DNA from: Victivallales bacterium
GTDB lineage: Bacteria; Verrucomicrobiota; Lentisphaeria; Oligosphaerales; Oligosphaeraceae
Assembly (NCBI GenBank): GCA_017431185.1
Contig: JAFRLP010000258.1
Location: 1 to 8,714 of the forward strand
Direction of reading: 5' to 3'
Length of the DNA stretch: 8,714 bases
The position numbers were made by a program, and so were the translations under genes. The notes under the pieces are model-generated. The model ran no database searches. It saw only the letters and a program-made list of their open reading frames with translations, and was not told the DNA's origin. Positions 1 through 7,014 of this stretch are shown here, one piece after another; the first letter of the stretch is position 1, and each line of letters starts with the position of its first letter.

Positions 1-1719
1 AAGCAGAGCGCTCTGCGCCTCCAGGACATCACGGATTTCCGCGCGTCCCGCCTCCAGAAGCATGCTGGTCGAGTCCACGCGGCGGACGGCCAGCTTGACG
101 GCCTCCCGCTGAATGACCACGCTGGAGCGGTTCTGCATCAGGGCGCGCAGACGAGTGCGGATGCTCTGCTTGATGGTGTCCTCCTCCCCCTGGAACGTGC
201 GCACCGCCTGTTCCAGCGCAATGATGCTGTTTCGGTAGGAGTTTCGCTGGGAGGTGCGCTCCCACGGCAAATCGACGGTAAGCGGGGCTGACCAGAAACT
301 GTTGTGGGCGTGCAGCGAGCCATGCGGTTCGCCCGCCTGGGAGAGAGTGCGCCCCTCCCCCATGGACACCGAGGCCCCGATGGTCAGTTCGGCCCGCAGG
401 GAATCCCGCGCGATGAGCACCTTGCGCTGTGCATCCCCGATGCGGTCACGCAACGTCTGCAAATCGGGGCGATGGGTCAGGGCGATGCTGATGGCCTTGC
501 CCTCCTCAATCTCGAAGGGGCCGCGGTCGGCGTTGTCGGGCGGAGTCAACTCCACGGGGGCGTCGGCTGCGGGCACCTCCCCGTTCTGGTAATCGGTGAT
601 GGAGCCATTCCCGCCCAGCGTCTCCCCCCATTTCTGAAGTTGCCTCAACTCCTCCGCATCGACCTCCACGGAGGCGTCAGGGGGCAGCCCCAGCAGGATT
701 TTGAAGGAGTCCAGGCTGTTTTCGTAGGACTGCCGGGCGCGCACCCAATTGTCACGCGCCGCCAGTTCATTCTGCACGGACTGGTCAAACTGGTATTCGG
801 GGAGCAGGCCGGCATCCGCCATTCGGCGCGAGCGGCGCGTCGAGGTGATGACACGCTTGTAATTCTCCGCCTGGTTCTCGATGGTCTGCCCCGCCTGCAG
901 CACATTCAGATAACTGGTGGCGACGCTGACCACAAACGTGCGCTTGAACTGCTCAAACGCCCGCACCTGGTAAAGCAGATTGCGCTCCGCCTGCTTCAAC
1001 GGCTCCAGCACCACAAACTCGCCAGACCCGCGCAGCAAGGGGATGGAGATGGAGGCGTCCGCCATCGGTCCCCAGCTGGAGCCATGCTGATGACTGAGCA
1101 TCTTGACCAAATCCACGCTCAGGCTGGCAGTCAGTTCCGCCCCGTTGCGGAAGGTTCGGGTGACTTCGGCAAAAGCGTTTCCCGTCAGCCCATTGGTGCG
1201 GCTGCCATTGGCGGCGCTGCTGGTGAACCGCTCGGTGAACATCCCGCGAAAACTGTTCTGGAAATGATGGTCCTCCAAATCCAATGCCAGCGCGCACTGG
1301 AACAGGCTGTCCTTCTGATTTTGGAATTCACGGGAGTTGCAGGCCGCTATCATCAGGGCGTCCACCAGCGAAATGCGGATGGTCTGCGACGTGTCCCAAC
1401 GGGGCTGATAGGCCTCCCCCTCCGTCAGATGCTCCGCATTGTTCCAGGCGAAACGCCCGCCCTTCTCGGAGGCCAGGTCGCGGATGCTCGCCGACGCAGG
1501 CGAAGACCGCGACAGCCCCTGGTCAAGAAACAGCCGACGCCGTAGCGTGTCCGCCGGAGTCTCCACGCGAATGCTCTCGACAGGCACCCCCTCGATTGCC
1601 TGGGCCTTGCGCAAATGCTCCGCCGCACGGCTGTCCGCCTGCTCCCGCCACTGCCGGGCGGTGCGGCATCCGCACCACACGCTCAGCAAAACAGCCGTCA
1701 AGCAATGAATTTTTCTCAC
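1..1719 (-). CDS. TolC-family outer-membrane efflux/secretion protein (3' end beyond window)
   Basis: The frame is open from 1719 to base 1 (573 codons) with no stop, so the C-terminus is missing. TolC proteins form a trimeric outer-membrane barrel with a periplasmic helical tunnel for type I secretion or RND/ABC efflux. Seen here: an N-terminal signal with a hydrophobic stretch ending in Cys16/Cys18 (possible lipid attachment, though the lipobox is not canonical). Two internally similar OEP halves follow. The first begins at IRISLVDALMIA (about residue 114) and contains SYLNVLQAGQTIENQ, LPEYQFDQ and a GLPPD turn. The second begins at FEIEEGKAISIALTHRPDL (about residue 402) and runs to LLEAGRAEIRDVLEAQSALL at the edge. 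I chose the GTG at 1719 because AGGAG (1728-1732) lies 8 bases upstream. The in-frame GTG at 1725 is only 2 bases from it. Residues 19-113 form a longer N-terminal lead than in classic TolC. Probably about 40-60 residues are missing. Substrate unknown. Confidence 0.9.
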   Translation of the reverse strand, partial: MRKIHCLTAVLLSVWCGCRTARQWREQADSRAAEHLRKAQAIEGVPVESIRVETPADTLRRRLFLDQGLSRSSPASASIRDLASEKGGRFAWNNAEHLTEGEAYQPRWDTSQTIRISLVDALMIAACNSREFQNQKDSLFQCALALDLEDHHFQNSFRGMFTERFTSSAANGSRTNGLTGNAFAEVTRTFRNGAELTASLSVDLVKMLSHQHGSSWGPMADASISIPLLRGSGEFVVLEPLKQAERNLLYQVRAFEQFKRTFVVSVATSYLNVLQAGQTIENQAENYKRVITSTRRSRRMADAGLLPEYQFDQSVQNELAARDNWVRARQSYENSLDSFKILLGLPPDASVEVDAEELRQLQKWGETLGGNGSITDYQNGEVPAADAPVELTPPDNADRGPFEIEEGKAISIALTHRPDLQTLRDRIGDAQRKVLIARDSLRAELTIGASVSMGEGRTLSQAGEPHGSLHAHNSFWSAPLTVDLPWERTSQRNSYRNSIIALEQAVRTFQGEEDTIKQSIRTRLRALMQNRSSVVIQREAVKLAVRRVDSTSMLLEAGRAEIRDVLEAQSALL

Positions 1720-1746
1720 TTTCACGACTCCTGGATTTGAATCCAT

Positions 1747-1775
1747 ATTCTAAATTTAAACGCATGAGCATACAA
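1747..1775 (-). promoter_or_regulatory. Candidate promoter for the TolC-family gene
   Basis: On the minus strand a TTGTAT hexamer (1770-1775) sits 17 bases from TAGAAT (1747-1752). The -10 matches the sigma-70 consensus at five of six positions, but the -35 matches at only three. Transcription would start just before the gene, leaving a short leader. The surrounding 1733-1870 stretch is clearly AT-rich compared with the coding DNA on both sides, as expected of a divergent promoter region. A short palindrome (GGATT-TG-AATCC, 1733-1744) lies between this -10 and the Shine-Dalgarno site. Prediction by eye only. Confidence 0.35.
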
Positions 1776-1794
1776 AATATTGGACAATGGAGAT

Positions 1795-1806
1795 GAAAAT
1801 ATTTTC
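1795..1806. promoter_or_regulatory. Perfect 12-bp palindrome in the divergent promoter region (candidate operator)
   Basis: GAAAATATTTTC is identical to its reverse complement and lies about midway between the two divergent start codons (1719 and 1893). Its position would suit an operator shared by the two genes, for example for the adjacent WYL regulator. AT-rich palindromes of this size also arise by chance in such DNA, so function is inference. Confidence 0.3.
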
Positions 1807-1892
1807 GCGATAATTTTAGCCATTTTCAGTTGTATTTTCCGATTTTTGAAGTAAGGTATATTCCATCAGCCCATAACCAGGATGAATCTCCC

Positions 1893-2885
1893 ATGCCCAA
1901 GAACAAACAACCCATCGCCCGCATTCTGAAACTGGTTTCCATGCTTCGGGAAGGACTATATCCCAACCATCCGAAAATGGAGGCGGAGTTGAGCAAGATT
2001 GACCCGTCCAAAGTCTATGACTGCTCCCAGAAAACCATCCAAAGAGACGTGGAGTTTCTCAAGAAGCGCTACCATGCCCCCATCGAATACAGCCACAGGC
2101 ATCGCGGATACTATCTGAGCGACCCCAATTGGCAGGTCGAGCTTCCACTGCGCGCCTCTGACATGGAGGCCGCCGCGCTGGGGGCCCGTCTGCTTCAGGA
2201 ACAGGACAAGCAGGAGGAAGGCACGCTTCGGCTCAAGGCGGATGAACTCCTCCAAAAGGCCATGGAACTGCCCAGCAAGGCGCAAGGCGCTGTGCTGGAA
2301 CTGCTGGCCTCCGCCGCGCAGATTCCCGTTGACCCTGAAGTCTTCATCCAGATTTTCCAGGCCCTGCAACAGCATAGGCAATTGACCTTGACATACCAGC
2401 GGGCCACAGACGGCAAGACGGTCACACTCATCGTCAATCCCTACCTGCTGTTCCTCAGCGAGGCGACCTGGTATGTGCGTGTCCAACGCCTGAACGACGA
2501 GCCGCCGCCCTGCTCGAAGGACGGAATCATCTCCCTTGCCCTGCATCGCATCGTCAAAGTCCTGGACACGGGAGCCAAATTCCGCAGGCACCGTTCCGTC
2601 ACGGCGGAAATGTCTTCAGGGCGCCTGTTCGACTTGCCCACAGTCCATGGCGTGCAACTTCACGTGACGGGCCGCGCAGTCCTCTACGCCAAGGAGGCAT
2701 TCCCAATGGCGGACATCCAGGAAAACGCGGACGCCTCCGTCAACCTCACCATCACGGATGTGGAGGAATTCCGCATCATCAGGTTTGTGATGACCTGGGG
2801 CGGCGAAGTGGTGGTCACGGCGCCGGAGACCCTGCGGCAGCACATCAGCAATTCAGCGCGCGCACTGCTGGAGGCCCATCAGTAG
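1893..2885 (+). CDS. WYL-domain helix-turn-helix transcriptional regulator (YafY/DeoR-like)
   Basis: A 330-residue DNA-binding regulator. The N-terminal winged helix-turn-helix spans about residues 5-75, with a typical recognition helix at SQKTIQRDVEFLKK (45-58) followed by a wing ending in HRGYYL. A linker leads to the WYL domain (about 148-225), containing NPYLLFLSEATWYVRV. The signature reads W-Y-V rather than W-Y-L. A WCX-type C-terminal part (about 245-325) ends in a helix. WYL domains in other proteins bind nucleotides or other effectors and gate DNA binding. The ATG at 1893 has AGGA at 1879-1882, 10 bases upstream. The in-frame ATG at 1830 would add 21 residues unlike the family and has no convincing ribosome site. 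The gene is divergent from the TolC-like gene and lies upstream of the Gls24-type gene in the same direction. Either neighbour could be a target, but nothing in the sequence decides it. Confidence 0.9.
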   Translation: MPKNKQPIARILKLVSMLREGLYPNHPKMEAELSKIDPSKVYDCSQKTIQRDVEFLKKRYHAPIEYSHRHRGYYLSDPNWQVELPLRASDMEAAALGARLLQEQDKQEEGTLRLKADELLQKAMELPSKAQGAVLELLASAAQIPVDPEVFIQIFQALQQHRQLTLTYQRATDGKTVTLIVNPYLLFLSEATWYVRVQRLNDEPPPCSKDGIISLALHRIVKVLDTGAKFRRHRSVTAEMSSGRLFDLPTVHGVQLHVTGRAVLYAKEAFPMADIQENADASVNLTITDVEEFRIIRFVMTWGGEVVVTAPETLRQHISNSARALLEAHQ

Positions 2886-2909
2886 TCCTTGCCTCAGGGG
2901 CAGCCTGGA

Positions 2910-2928
2910 TTTTCCGACACGCGGAAAA
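2910..2928. other. Small hairpin just after the WYL gene
   Basis: TTTTCCG (2910-2916) pairs with CGGAAAA (2922-2928) across a five-base loop, 25 bases after the regulator's stop codon. It is followed by AATAAC and then six T residues (2935-2940) instead of an immediate T run, so it is at best a weak terminator. It separates the regulator gene from the next promoter. Confidence 0.35.
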
Positions 2929-2953
2929 AATAACTTTTTTGCGATGCGTTGGT

Positions 2954-2982
2954 TTGACAAATCCATTGTCAGGCAATACAGT
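2954..2982 (+). promoter_or_regulatory. Sigma-70-like promoter ahead of the Gls24-type gene, with overlapping inverted repeat
   Basis: A perfect TTGACA -35 (2954-2959) is separated by exactly 17 bases from TACAGT (2977-2982, four of six -10 matches). Transcription would start near 2989, giving an untranslated leader of about 100 bases before the ATG at 3091. The -35 is overlapped by an inverted repeat, TGACAA (2955-2960) and TTGTCA (2966-2971) with a 5-base spacer. A dimeric repressor could bind there and block RNA polymerase. The promoter lies in the 175-base gap after the WYL gene, so the downstream pair can be expressed separately from the regulator. Confidence 0.6.
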
Positions 2983-3034
2983 GTTAAGGGATACGTTGTC
3001 CACCAAGTTTTTTAGTCAGTCAAAATAAGAAGTG

Positions 3035-3064
3035 ATGTCCGCATTCAACAGAGTCCGGAGATGA
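3035..3064 (+). CDS. Possible nine-codon leader ORF upstream of the Gls24-type gene
   Basis: An ATG at 3035 opens a reading frame for MSAFNRVRR, ending in TGA at 3062-3064. The stop overlaps the ATG at 3061, which is in frame with the Gls24-type gene, in an ATGA arrangement typical of translational coupling. Three of the nine codons are arginine (AGA, CGG, AGA), of which AGA is often rare in GC-rich genomes. The upstream AAGA is a weak ribosome site. It could be a regulatory leader peptide or pure chance; with so few codons I cannot separate the two. Confidence 0.2.
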   Translation: MSAFNRVRR

Positions 3065-3090
3065 CTTCGCAACTGTCAGGAGAGCAGAAA

Positions 3091-3552
3091 ATGGCCGAAA
3101 ACATCACCCCCGCCAAAGCCCCCGAAATGGTCGCCATCAACAGCAATGACGCTGGCAGAGGCACCGTGCAGGTCTGGGACAAAGTCATCATCGAAATCGT
3201 CAAGAAATACGCTTTGACCATCGAGGGCGTGGCGCGTCCCGCCCCGCAGACCCTAAGCGAAGGCCTGTCCAACATCCTGAGCCGCAAGCCCGCCACCCGC
3301 AGCATCGCTCTGGAATTGACGGATGAAGGATGCGTGGTGACGTTGTCCCTCATTCTGTATTTCGGGGTCAACATCCCCAGCGTCTCGAAGGCCATTCAGG
3401 ATGTCCTGTTCGAGAAGATCCCCGCCATTTCAGGGTGCGCCGTCGCCAAGGTCAACGTCAATGTCGTTGACCTGGAAGAGGAGAAGCCCGCCGAAGAGGA
3501 GGAAGAGGACGCCGCGGTCGAAGCGCCGACCACTGATGCGAATCAGCCATAA
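3091..3552 (+). CDS. Asp23/Gls24-family envelope stress response protein
   Basis: A 153-residue soluble protein without a signal peptide or membrane segment. The Asp23/Gls24 domain covers about residues 24-127. Seen: GTVQVWDKVIIEIVKKYALTI followed by EGVARP, the LILYFGVNIPSVSKAIQ strand-helix unit (typical LxVxYGxxI..va..vQ pattern), and VAKVNVNVVDLEE at the end. An acidic tail (about 129-140, mostly Glu/Asp) and a Pro/Thr-rich end follow. In Staphylococcus Asp23 is an abundant protein tethered to the membrane by AmaP, and its loss induces cell-wall stress genes. Here an AmaP-like gene follows. I chose ATG 3091 because AGGAGAG (3078-3084) is well spaced. The in-frame ATG at 3061 has GGAG directly abutting it and would add ten residues. 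Gls24 proteins are best known from Firmicutes and Actinobacteria. The exact molecular function is not established, and it could act differently here. Confidence 0.85.
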   Translation: MAENITPAKAPEMVAINSNDAGRGTVQVWDKVIIEIVKKYALTIEGVARPAPQTLSEGLSNILSRKPATRSIALELTDEGCVVTLSLILYFGVNIPSVSKAIQDVLFEKIPAISGCAVAKVNVNVVDLEEEKPAEEEEEDAAVEAPTTDANQP

Positions 3553-3625
3553 GGAGCCGTCTTCAACGACTCCGAACCGGCTTTCATCAACCAATTGCGT
3601 CCCGGAACGGATGACTCCAGAAAGG

Positions 3626-3653
3626 ACGCATTGGCTTGGCGCAAGCCTTGCGT
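3626..3653. other. Stem-loop between the Gls24-type and AmaP-like genes
   Basis: ACGCA (3626-3630) pairs with TGCGT (3649-3653), and GGCTTG (3633-3638) pairs with CAAGCC (3642-3647) across a three-base GCG loop. This gives an 11-bp stem with a small asymmetric internal loop. No T run follows, so it is not a usual intrinsic terminator. It sits in the otherwise unexplained 132-base gap (3553-3684), 17 bases before the AGGAG of the next gene. An RNA processing or stability element that sets unequal expression of the two genes is a reasonable inference. Confidence 0.45.
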
Positions 3654-3684
3654 AGAAAGCGAATAATCCAGGAGTGTATCTACC

Positions 3685-4164
3685 ATGTTTTCCTTGGCAC
3701 AACTAGAATTGCCCACTTGTGTGAGCGACTGCCCATACAGACAGTTTTGGCTAGGTCTGTTGTTGGGCTTCGTCTTGGGCCTGCTCGTCTGGGCTCTGGT
3801 CGCCATGCTGCGTTGCGGAAAGAACTGCGGGAAGGCCATCATGGTGGAGGACTCCAATCGGGGCAGTTTCTCCATTACCGTTTCGGCCATCGCCGCTTTC
3901 CTGAAGAAGATTCTGCATGAATATCCGAATCTGGAATTGCATGACATGAAGTTGAACGAAACCCGCAACAACGGCAGGGTCATGGATATCACGCTCAAGG
4001 TCGTCCAGGACACGGACCTGCTCAATGTCCGCAAGGAACTGCGCGACCGCATCTACGCGGAACTGGACTCGAAACTTGGCATTGCCGAGGAAATCTCCGC
4101 CATCAACTTCGAGGCAATCGATTTCACCGACAACGACAGTTCCTCATCCACGTCCGACAAATAG
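3685..4164 (+). CDS. AmaP-like membrane-anchored Asp23-type protein with two CX3C motifs
   Basis: A 159-residue protein with one clear membrane helix near the N-terminus (about residues 21-42, FWLGLLLGFVLGLLVWALVA). A soluble alpha/beta domain (about 53-147) carries the pattern seen in AmaP and Gls24 relatives: GSFSITVSAIAAFLKKIL, NGRVMDITLKVVQDTDLLNVRKEL, LGIAEEISAINFEAIDF. The tail is Ser/Asp-rich. AmaP in staphylococci anchors Asp23 to the membrane, and gene order next to a Gls24 protein supports the same partnership here. Unusual: Cys12/Cys16 lie just before the helix and Cys44/Cys48 just after it, both CX3C. The positive charges after the helix (R43, K46, K50) suggest that the large domain is cytoplasmic. 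The ATG at 3685 has AGGAG (3670-3674) 10 bases upstream. Staphylococcal AmaP has two membrane segments, so the single helix differs. Confidence 0.75.
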   Translation: MFSLAQLELPTCVSDCPYRQFWLGLLLGFVLGLLVWALVAMLRCGKNCGKAIMVEDSNRGSFSITVSAIAAFLKKILHEYPNLELHDMKLNETRNNGRVMDITLKVVQDTDLLNVRKELRDRIYAELDSKLGIAEEISAINFEAIDFTDNDSSSSTSDK

Positions 4165-4190
4165 TCCTTCGCATCTTTTCGGATAACCCG

Positions 4191-4224
4191 ACGCCTGGCA
4201 AAGTCAACTTTGCCAGGCGTTTTT
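4191..4224 (+). terminator. Strong intrinsic terminator after the AmaP-like gene
   Basis: A perfect 13-bp stem, ACGCCTGGCAAAG (4191-4203) with CTTTGCCAGGCGT (4208-4220), closes on a TCAA tetraloop and is followed directly by T residues (through 4224). It starts 27 bases after the stop codon and ends the Gls24/AmaP-like unit. Confidence 0.9.
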
Positions 4225-4276
4225 GTAACGGCGGCGTCCTGGCCGTCGTCTGTGTTTCGTACATCGTGTTGGCCGT

Positions 4277-4342
4277 GCGGAGCGCGGTCTGCCAAACCAT
4301 GAAACCAAGCACGAGTGGCGGATTCGGCAGACCGCGCTCCGC
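4277..4342. repeat. Long inverted repeat in intergenic DNA, with a nested smaller palindrome
   Basis: GCGGAGCGCGGTCTGCC (4277-4293) is the exact reverse complement of 4326-4342, giving 17-bp arms around a 32-base loop. The right arm also takes part in a smaller perfect hairpin: GACCGCGC (4330-4337), TCC loop, GCGCGGTC (4341-4348). The left arm has a similar but imperfect internal symmetry. No T run follows, and a strong terminator already lies upstream. The form suggests a dispersed palindromic element of the REP type or a tiny mobile element, which only a genome-wide search can settle. It is the main content of the 329-base gene-free stretch 4165-4493, together with the terminator before it and a candidate promoter after it. 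Confidence 0.65.
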
Positions 4343-4412
4343 GCGGTCAATATCAGTCACTGAGGCATTACCCGTTTTTTTGGAAAACGACAGGAAAAAA
4401 TGCCCTGTCCGC

Positions 4413-4440
4413 TTGCAAAGAACGTGCGTGGCGGTAAAGT
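4413..4440 (+). promoter_or_regulatory. Candidate promoter for the obg cluster
   Basis: TTGCAA (4413-4418) and TAAAGT (4435-4440) are separated by 16 bases, each matching four of six sigma-70 consensus positions. They lie about 55 bases before the first gene of the cluster and after both the terminator and the inverted repeat. An inverted repeat, CGTGCG (4423-4428) and CGCACG (4447-4452), brackets the proposed -10. Prediction by eye. Confidence 0.35.
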
Positions 4441-4493
4441 AATGGTCGCACGATTTTGCGTACATTTTCGTAGCCCCAAGGATTGGATACAGC

Positions 4494-4769
4494 ATGAAGA
4501 CCGCGTTTGAATTGGCGATGGAGCGTTTTGGCGGAGGCCCGCTCCAGCAGTTTACCCCAGAGCAGAAGGCCCAGCTTGCCGAAGTGGACAGCTATTACGA
4601 GTCCCAGATCGCACAGGCCCGCTTTGCCGCGCAGGACCGCCTGAAGAAGGCGGAGGGGGACGCCGCGCAAATCCAGCAAATCAACGATGACCTGGCGGTG
4701 GAAATCCGCTCTTTGGAGGAACGCCGCGACCGCAGGAAAAAGGAGTTGCGCGACACCTTCTCGAAGTGA
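4494..4769 (+). CDS. Small charged coiled-coil protein, uncharacterised
   Basis: A 91-residue protein rich in Glu, Lys, Arg, Gln and Ala with no membrane segment or signal peptide. After a short head (MKTAFELAMERFGGG) and a Thr-Pro-Glu-Gln-Lys turn, residues 25-90 look like one long helix or a helical hairpin, probably a coiled coil. I do not know its function. From memory, small proteins beginning MKTAYELAMERL and of similar length and charge occur as hypotheticals in Verrucomicrobia-like genomes; I cannot confirm this here. AAGGA (4478-4482) precedes the ATG by 11 bases. The stop codon lies only three bases before the Obg start, which suggests translational coupling. A role with Obg in ribosome assembly or stress is possible, but only inferred from position. 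Confidence 0.8.
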   Translation: MKTAFELAMERFGGGPLQQFTPEQKAQLAEVDSYYESQIAQARFAAQDRLKKAEGDAAQIQQINDDLAVEIRSLEERRDRRKKELRDTFSK

Positions 4770-5861
<1,092 letters not shown>

Positions 5862-5908
5862 CCCAAGGCAGGCACACTTTTTCCAACACCATCACCATAG
5901 GAGTTTCG

Positions 5909-7000
5909 ATGAAAGTCATTGTCATCATGGCCGGTGGAACCGGCGAACGCTTCTGGCCACTGTCACGTCAGGACCACCCCAAGCAACTGCTGACCTTGAC
6001 GGGAAGCGGCCAGTCCTTGCTGGAGGAGGCGGTGGAACGCAGCACCGCCGTGGTTCCTGCGGAAAACGTCTATATCGCAACCTCCCAGAATCTGCTGAAG
6101 CCCATCAGGGAGGCCAACCTGGGGATTCCCGCCGACAACATCATCGCCGAACCATGCAAGCGCAACACGGCGGGATGTCTCATTTTCGCGACGGCGACCG
6201 TTCTTGCCCGCACAGGTCTCTCCCCCGAGGAGGTCACCATGGGCGTACTGACCGCAGACCACCGCATTCCCGACACGGTTCCCTTCGTGCAGACCGTGTC
6301 CAATGCGCTGGAAAGCGCCGAGCAAAACGACGGTCTCATCACAGTGGGGATTCACCCCCAGCGTCCTGAGACTGGCTATGGCTACATTGAGGTCGCCGAC
6401 GCCTCGGTGCAGGAAAACCAACGCATCTATCCAGTGGCAAGTTTCCGCGAAAAGCCGTCCCAGGAGGACGCCGCCAAATACGTCGCTTCCGGACGTTTCT
6501 ACTGGAACAGCGGAATGTTCTTCTGGCGTGTATCCACCTTCCAAAACGAATTCGGCAAAGCCAATCCCGTGATGGCGGAGACCCTGGAGGACTTGACCGA
6601 CGCCCTGCTGGCCAACGCCCCCGAACGCGCCATACGCATCTTCAACGCCCTGCCCAACATCTCCATTGACTACGCGCTGATGGAGAAGGCCTCGCGTGTG
6701 TTCGTCACGCCTGGCAATTTTGTGTGGGACGACCTGGGCAGTTGGGACTCTCTGGAGCGCACCTTCCCGAAAGACCAGCATGGCAACGTCACGGTGGGCG
6801 ATCCCTGCCTCATCGACACCAATGACTGCATTGTCTATAACGCGGCAGGCCCCTCCAAGATGGCGGTGGGCGTGGTCGGCATGAAGGACATCGTTGTTGT
6901 CGCAACGGGAGACGCCATCCTGGTCATGCCCAAGAAACGCGCCCAGGATGTCCGCAAACTGGTGCTGACCCTGCACGACCGCGGCGCCAGCCAACTGTAG
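5909..7000 (+). CDS. Mannose-1-phosphate guanylyltransferase (GDP-mannose pyrophosphorylase)
   Basis: A 363-residue cytoplasmic nucleotidyltransferase making GDP-mannose and pyrophosphate from mannose-1-phosphate and GTP, the donor for mannose-, fucose- and related glycans. Visible motifs: GGTGERFWPLSR (9-20) with Lys25 in HPKQLL, EPCKRNTA (81-88), LTADH (114-118, metal-binding Asp), TGYGYIEV (155-162), FREKP (179-183), YWNSGMFFW (198-206), SIDYALMEK (252-260) and WDDLGSW (273-279). The start is set by AGGAG (5899-5903), 5 bases before ATG. The length matches the single-function class; the C-terminal phosphomannose isomerase domain of long ManC enzymes is absent, so a separate isomerase must exist elsewhere. 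A gap of 47 bases follows obg, and 14 bases precede the Nudix gene. Confidence 0.96.
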   Translation: MKVIVIMAGGTGERFWPLSRQDHPKQLLTLTGSGQSLLEEAVERSTAVVPAENVYIATSQNLLKPIREANLGIPADNIIAEPCKRNTAGCLIFATATVLARTGLSPEEVTMGVLTADHRIPDTVPFVQTVSNALESAEQNDGLITVGIHPQRPETGYGYIEVADASVQENQRIYPVASFREKPSQEDAAKYVASGRFYWNSGMFFWRVSTFQNEFGKANPVMAETLEDLTDALLANAPERAIRIFNALPNISIDYALMEKASRVFVTPGNFVWDDLGSWDSLERTFPKDQHGNVTVGDPCLIDTNDCIVYNAAGPSKMAVGVVGMKDIVVVATGDAILVMPKKRAQDVRKLVLTLHDRGASQL

Positions 7001-7014
7001 AGGAGACGCCCGCC

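Noticed and set aside
304..1545. Long open frame on the plus strand (413 codons)
   Set aside because: It lies antisense to the TolC-like gene, whose frame shows clear family motifs. The predicted protein has no recognisable motifs and is explained by GC codon bias.
1830..1892. Upstream in-frame ATG for the WYL regulator
   Set aside because: It would add 21 residues not typical of the family, through AT-rich promoter-like DNA. The ATG at 1893 has a spaced AGGA.
3061..3090. Upstream in-frame ATG for the Gls24-type protein
   Set aside because: GGAG directly abuts this ATG, which is too close for normal initiation, while AGGAGAG is well placed for ATG 3091. Kept only as a possibility under the leader-ORF finding.
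3553..3684. Possible small gene between the Gls24-type and AmaP-like genes
   Set aside because: Frames crossing this gap are continuations of shadows in the flanking genes. None has its own start with a ribosome site and a plausible protein.
5963..6994. Long minus-strand open frame (343 codons)
   Set aside because: Antisense shadow of the guanylyltransferase, which has every catalytic motif. The shadow has a His/Gly/Val-rich composition without domains.
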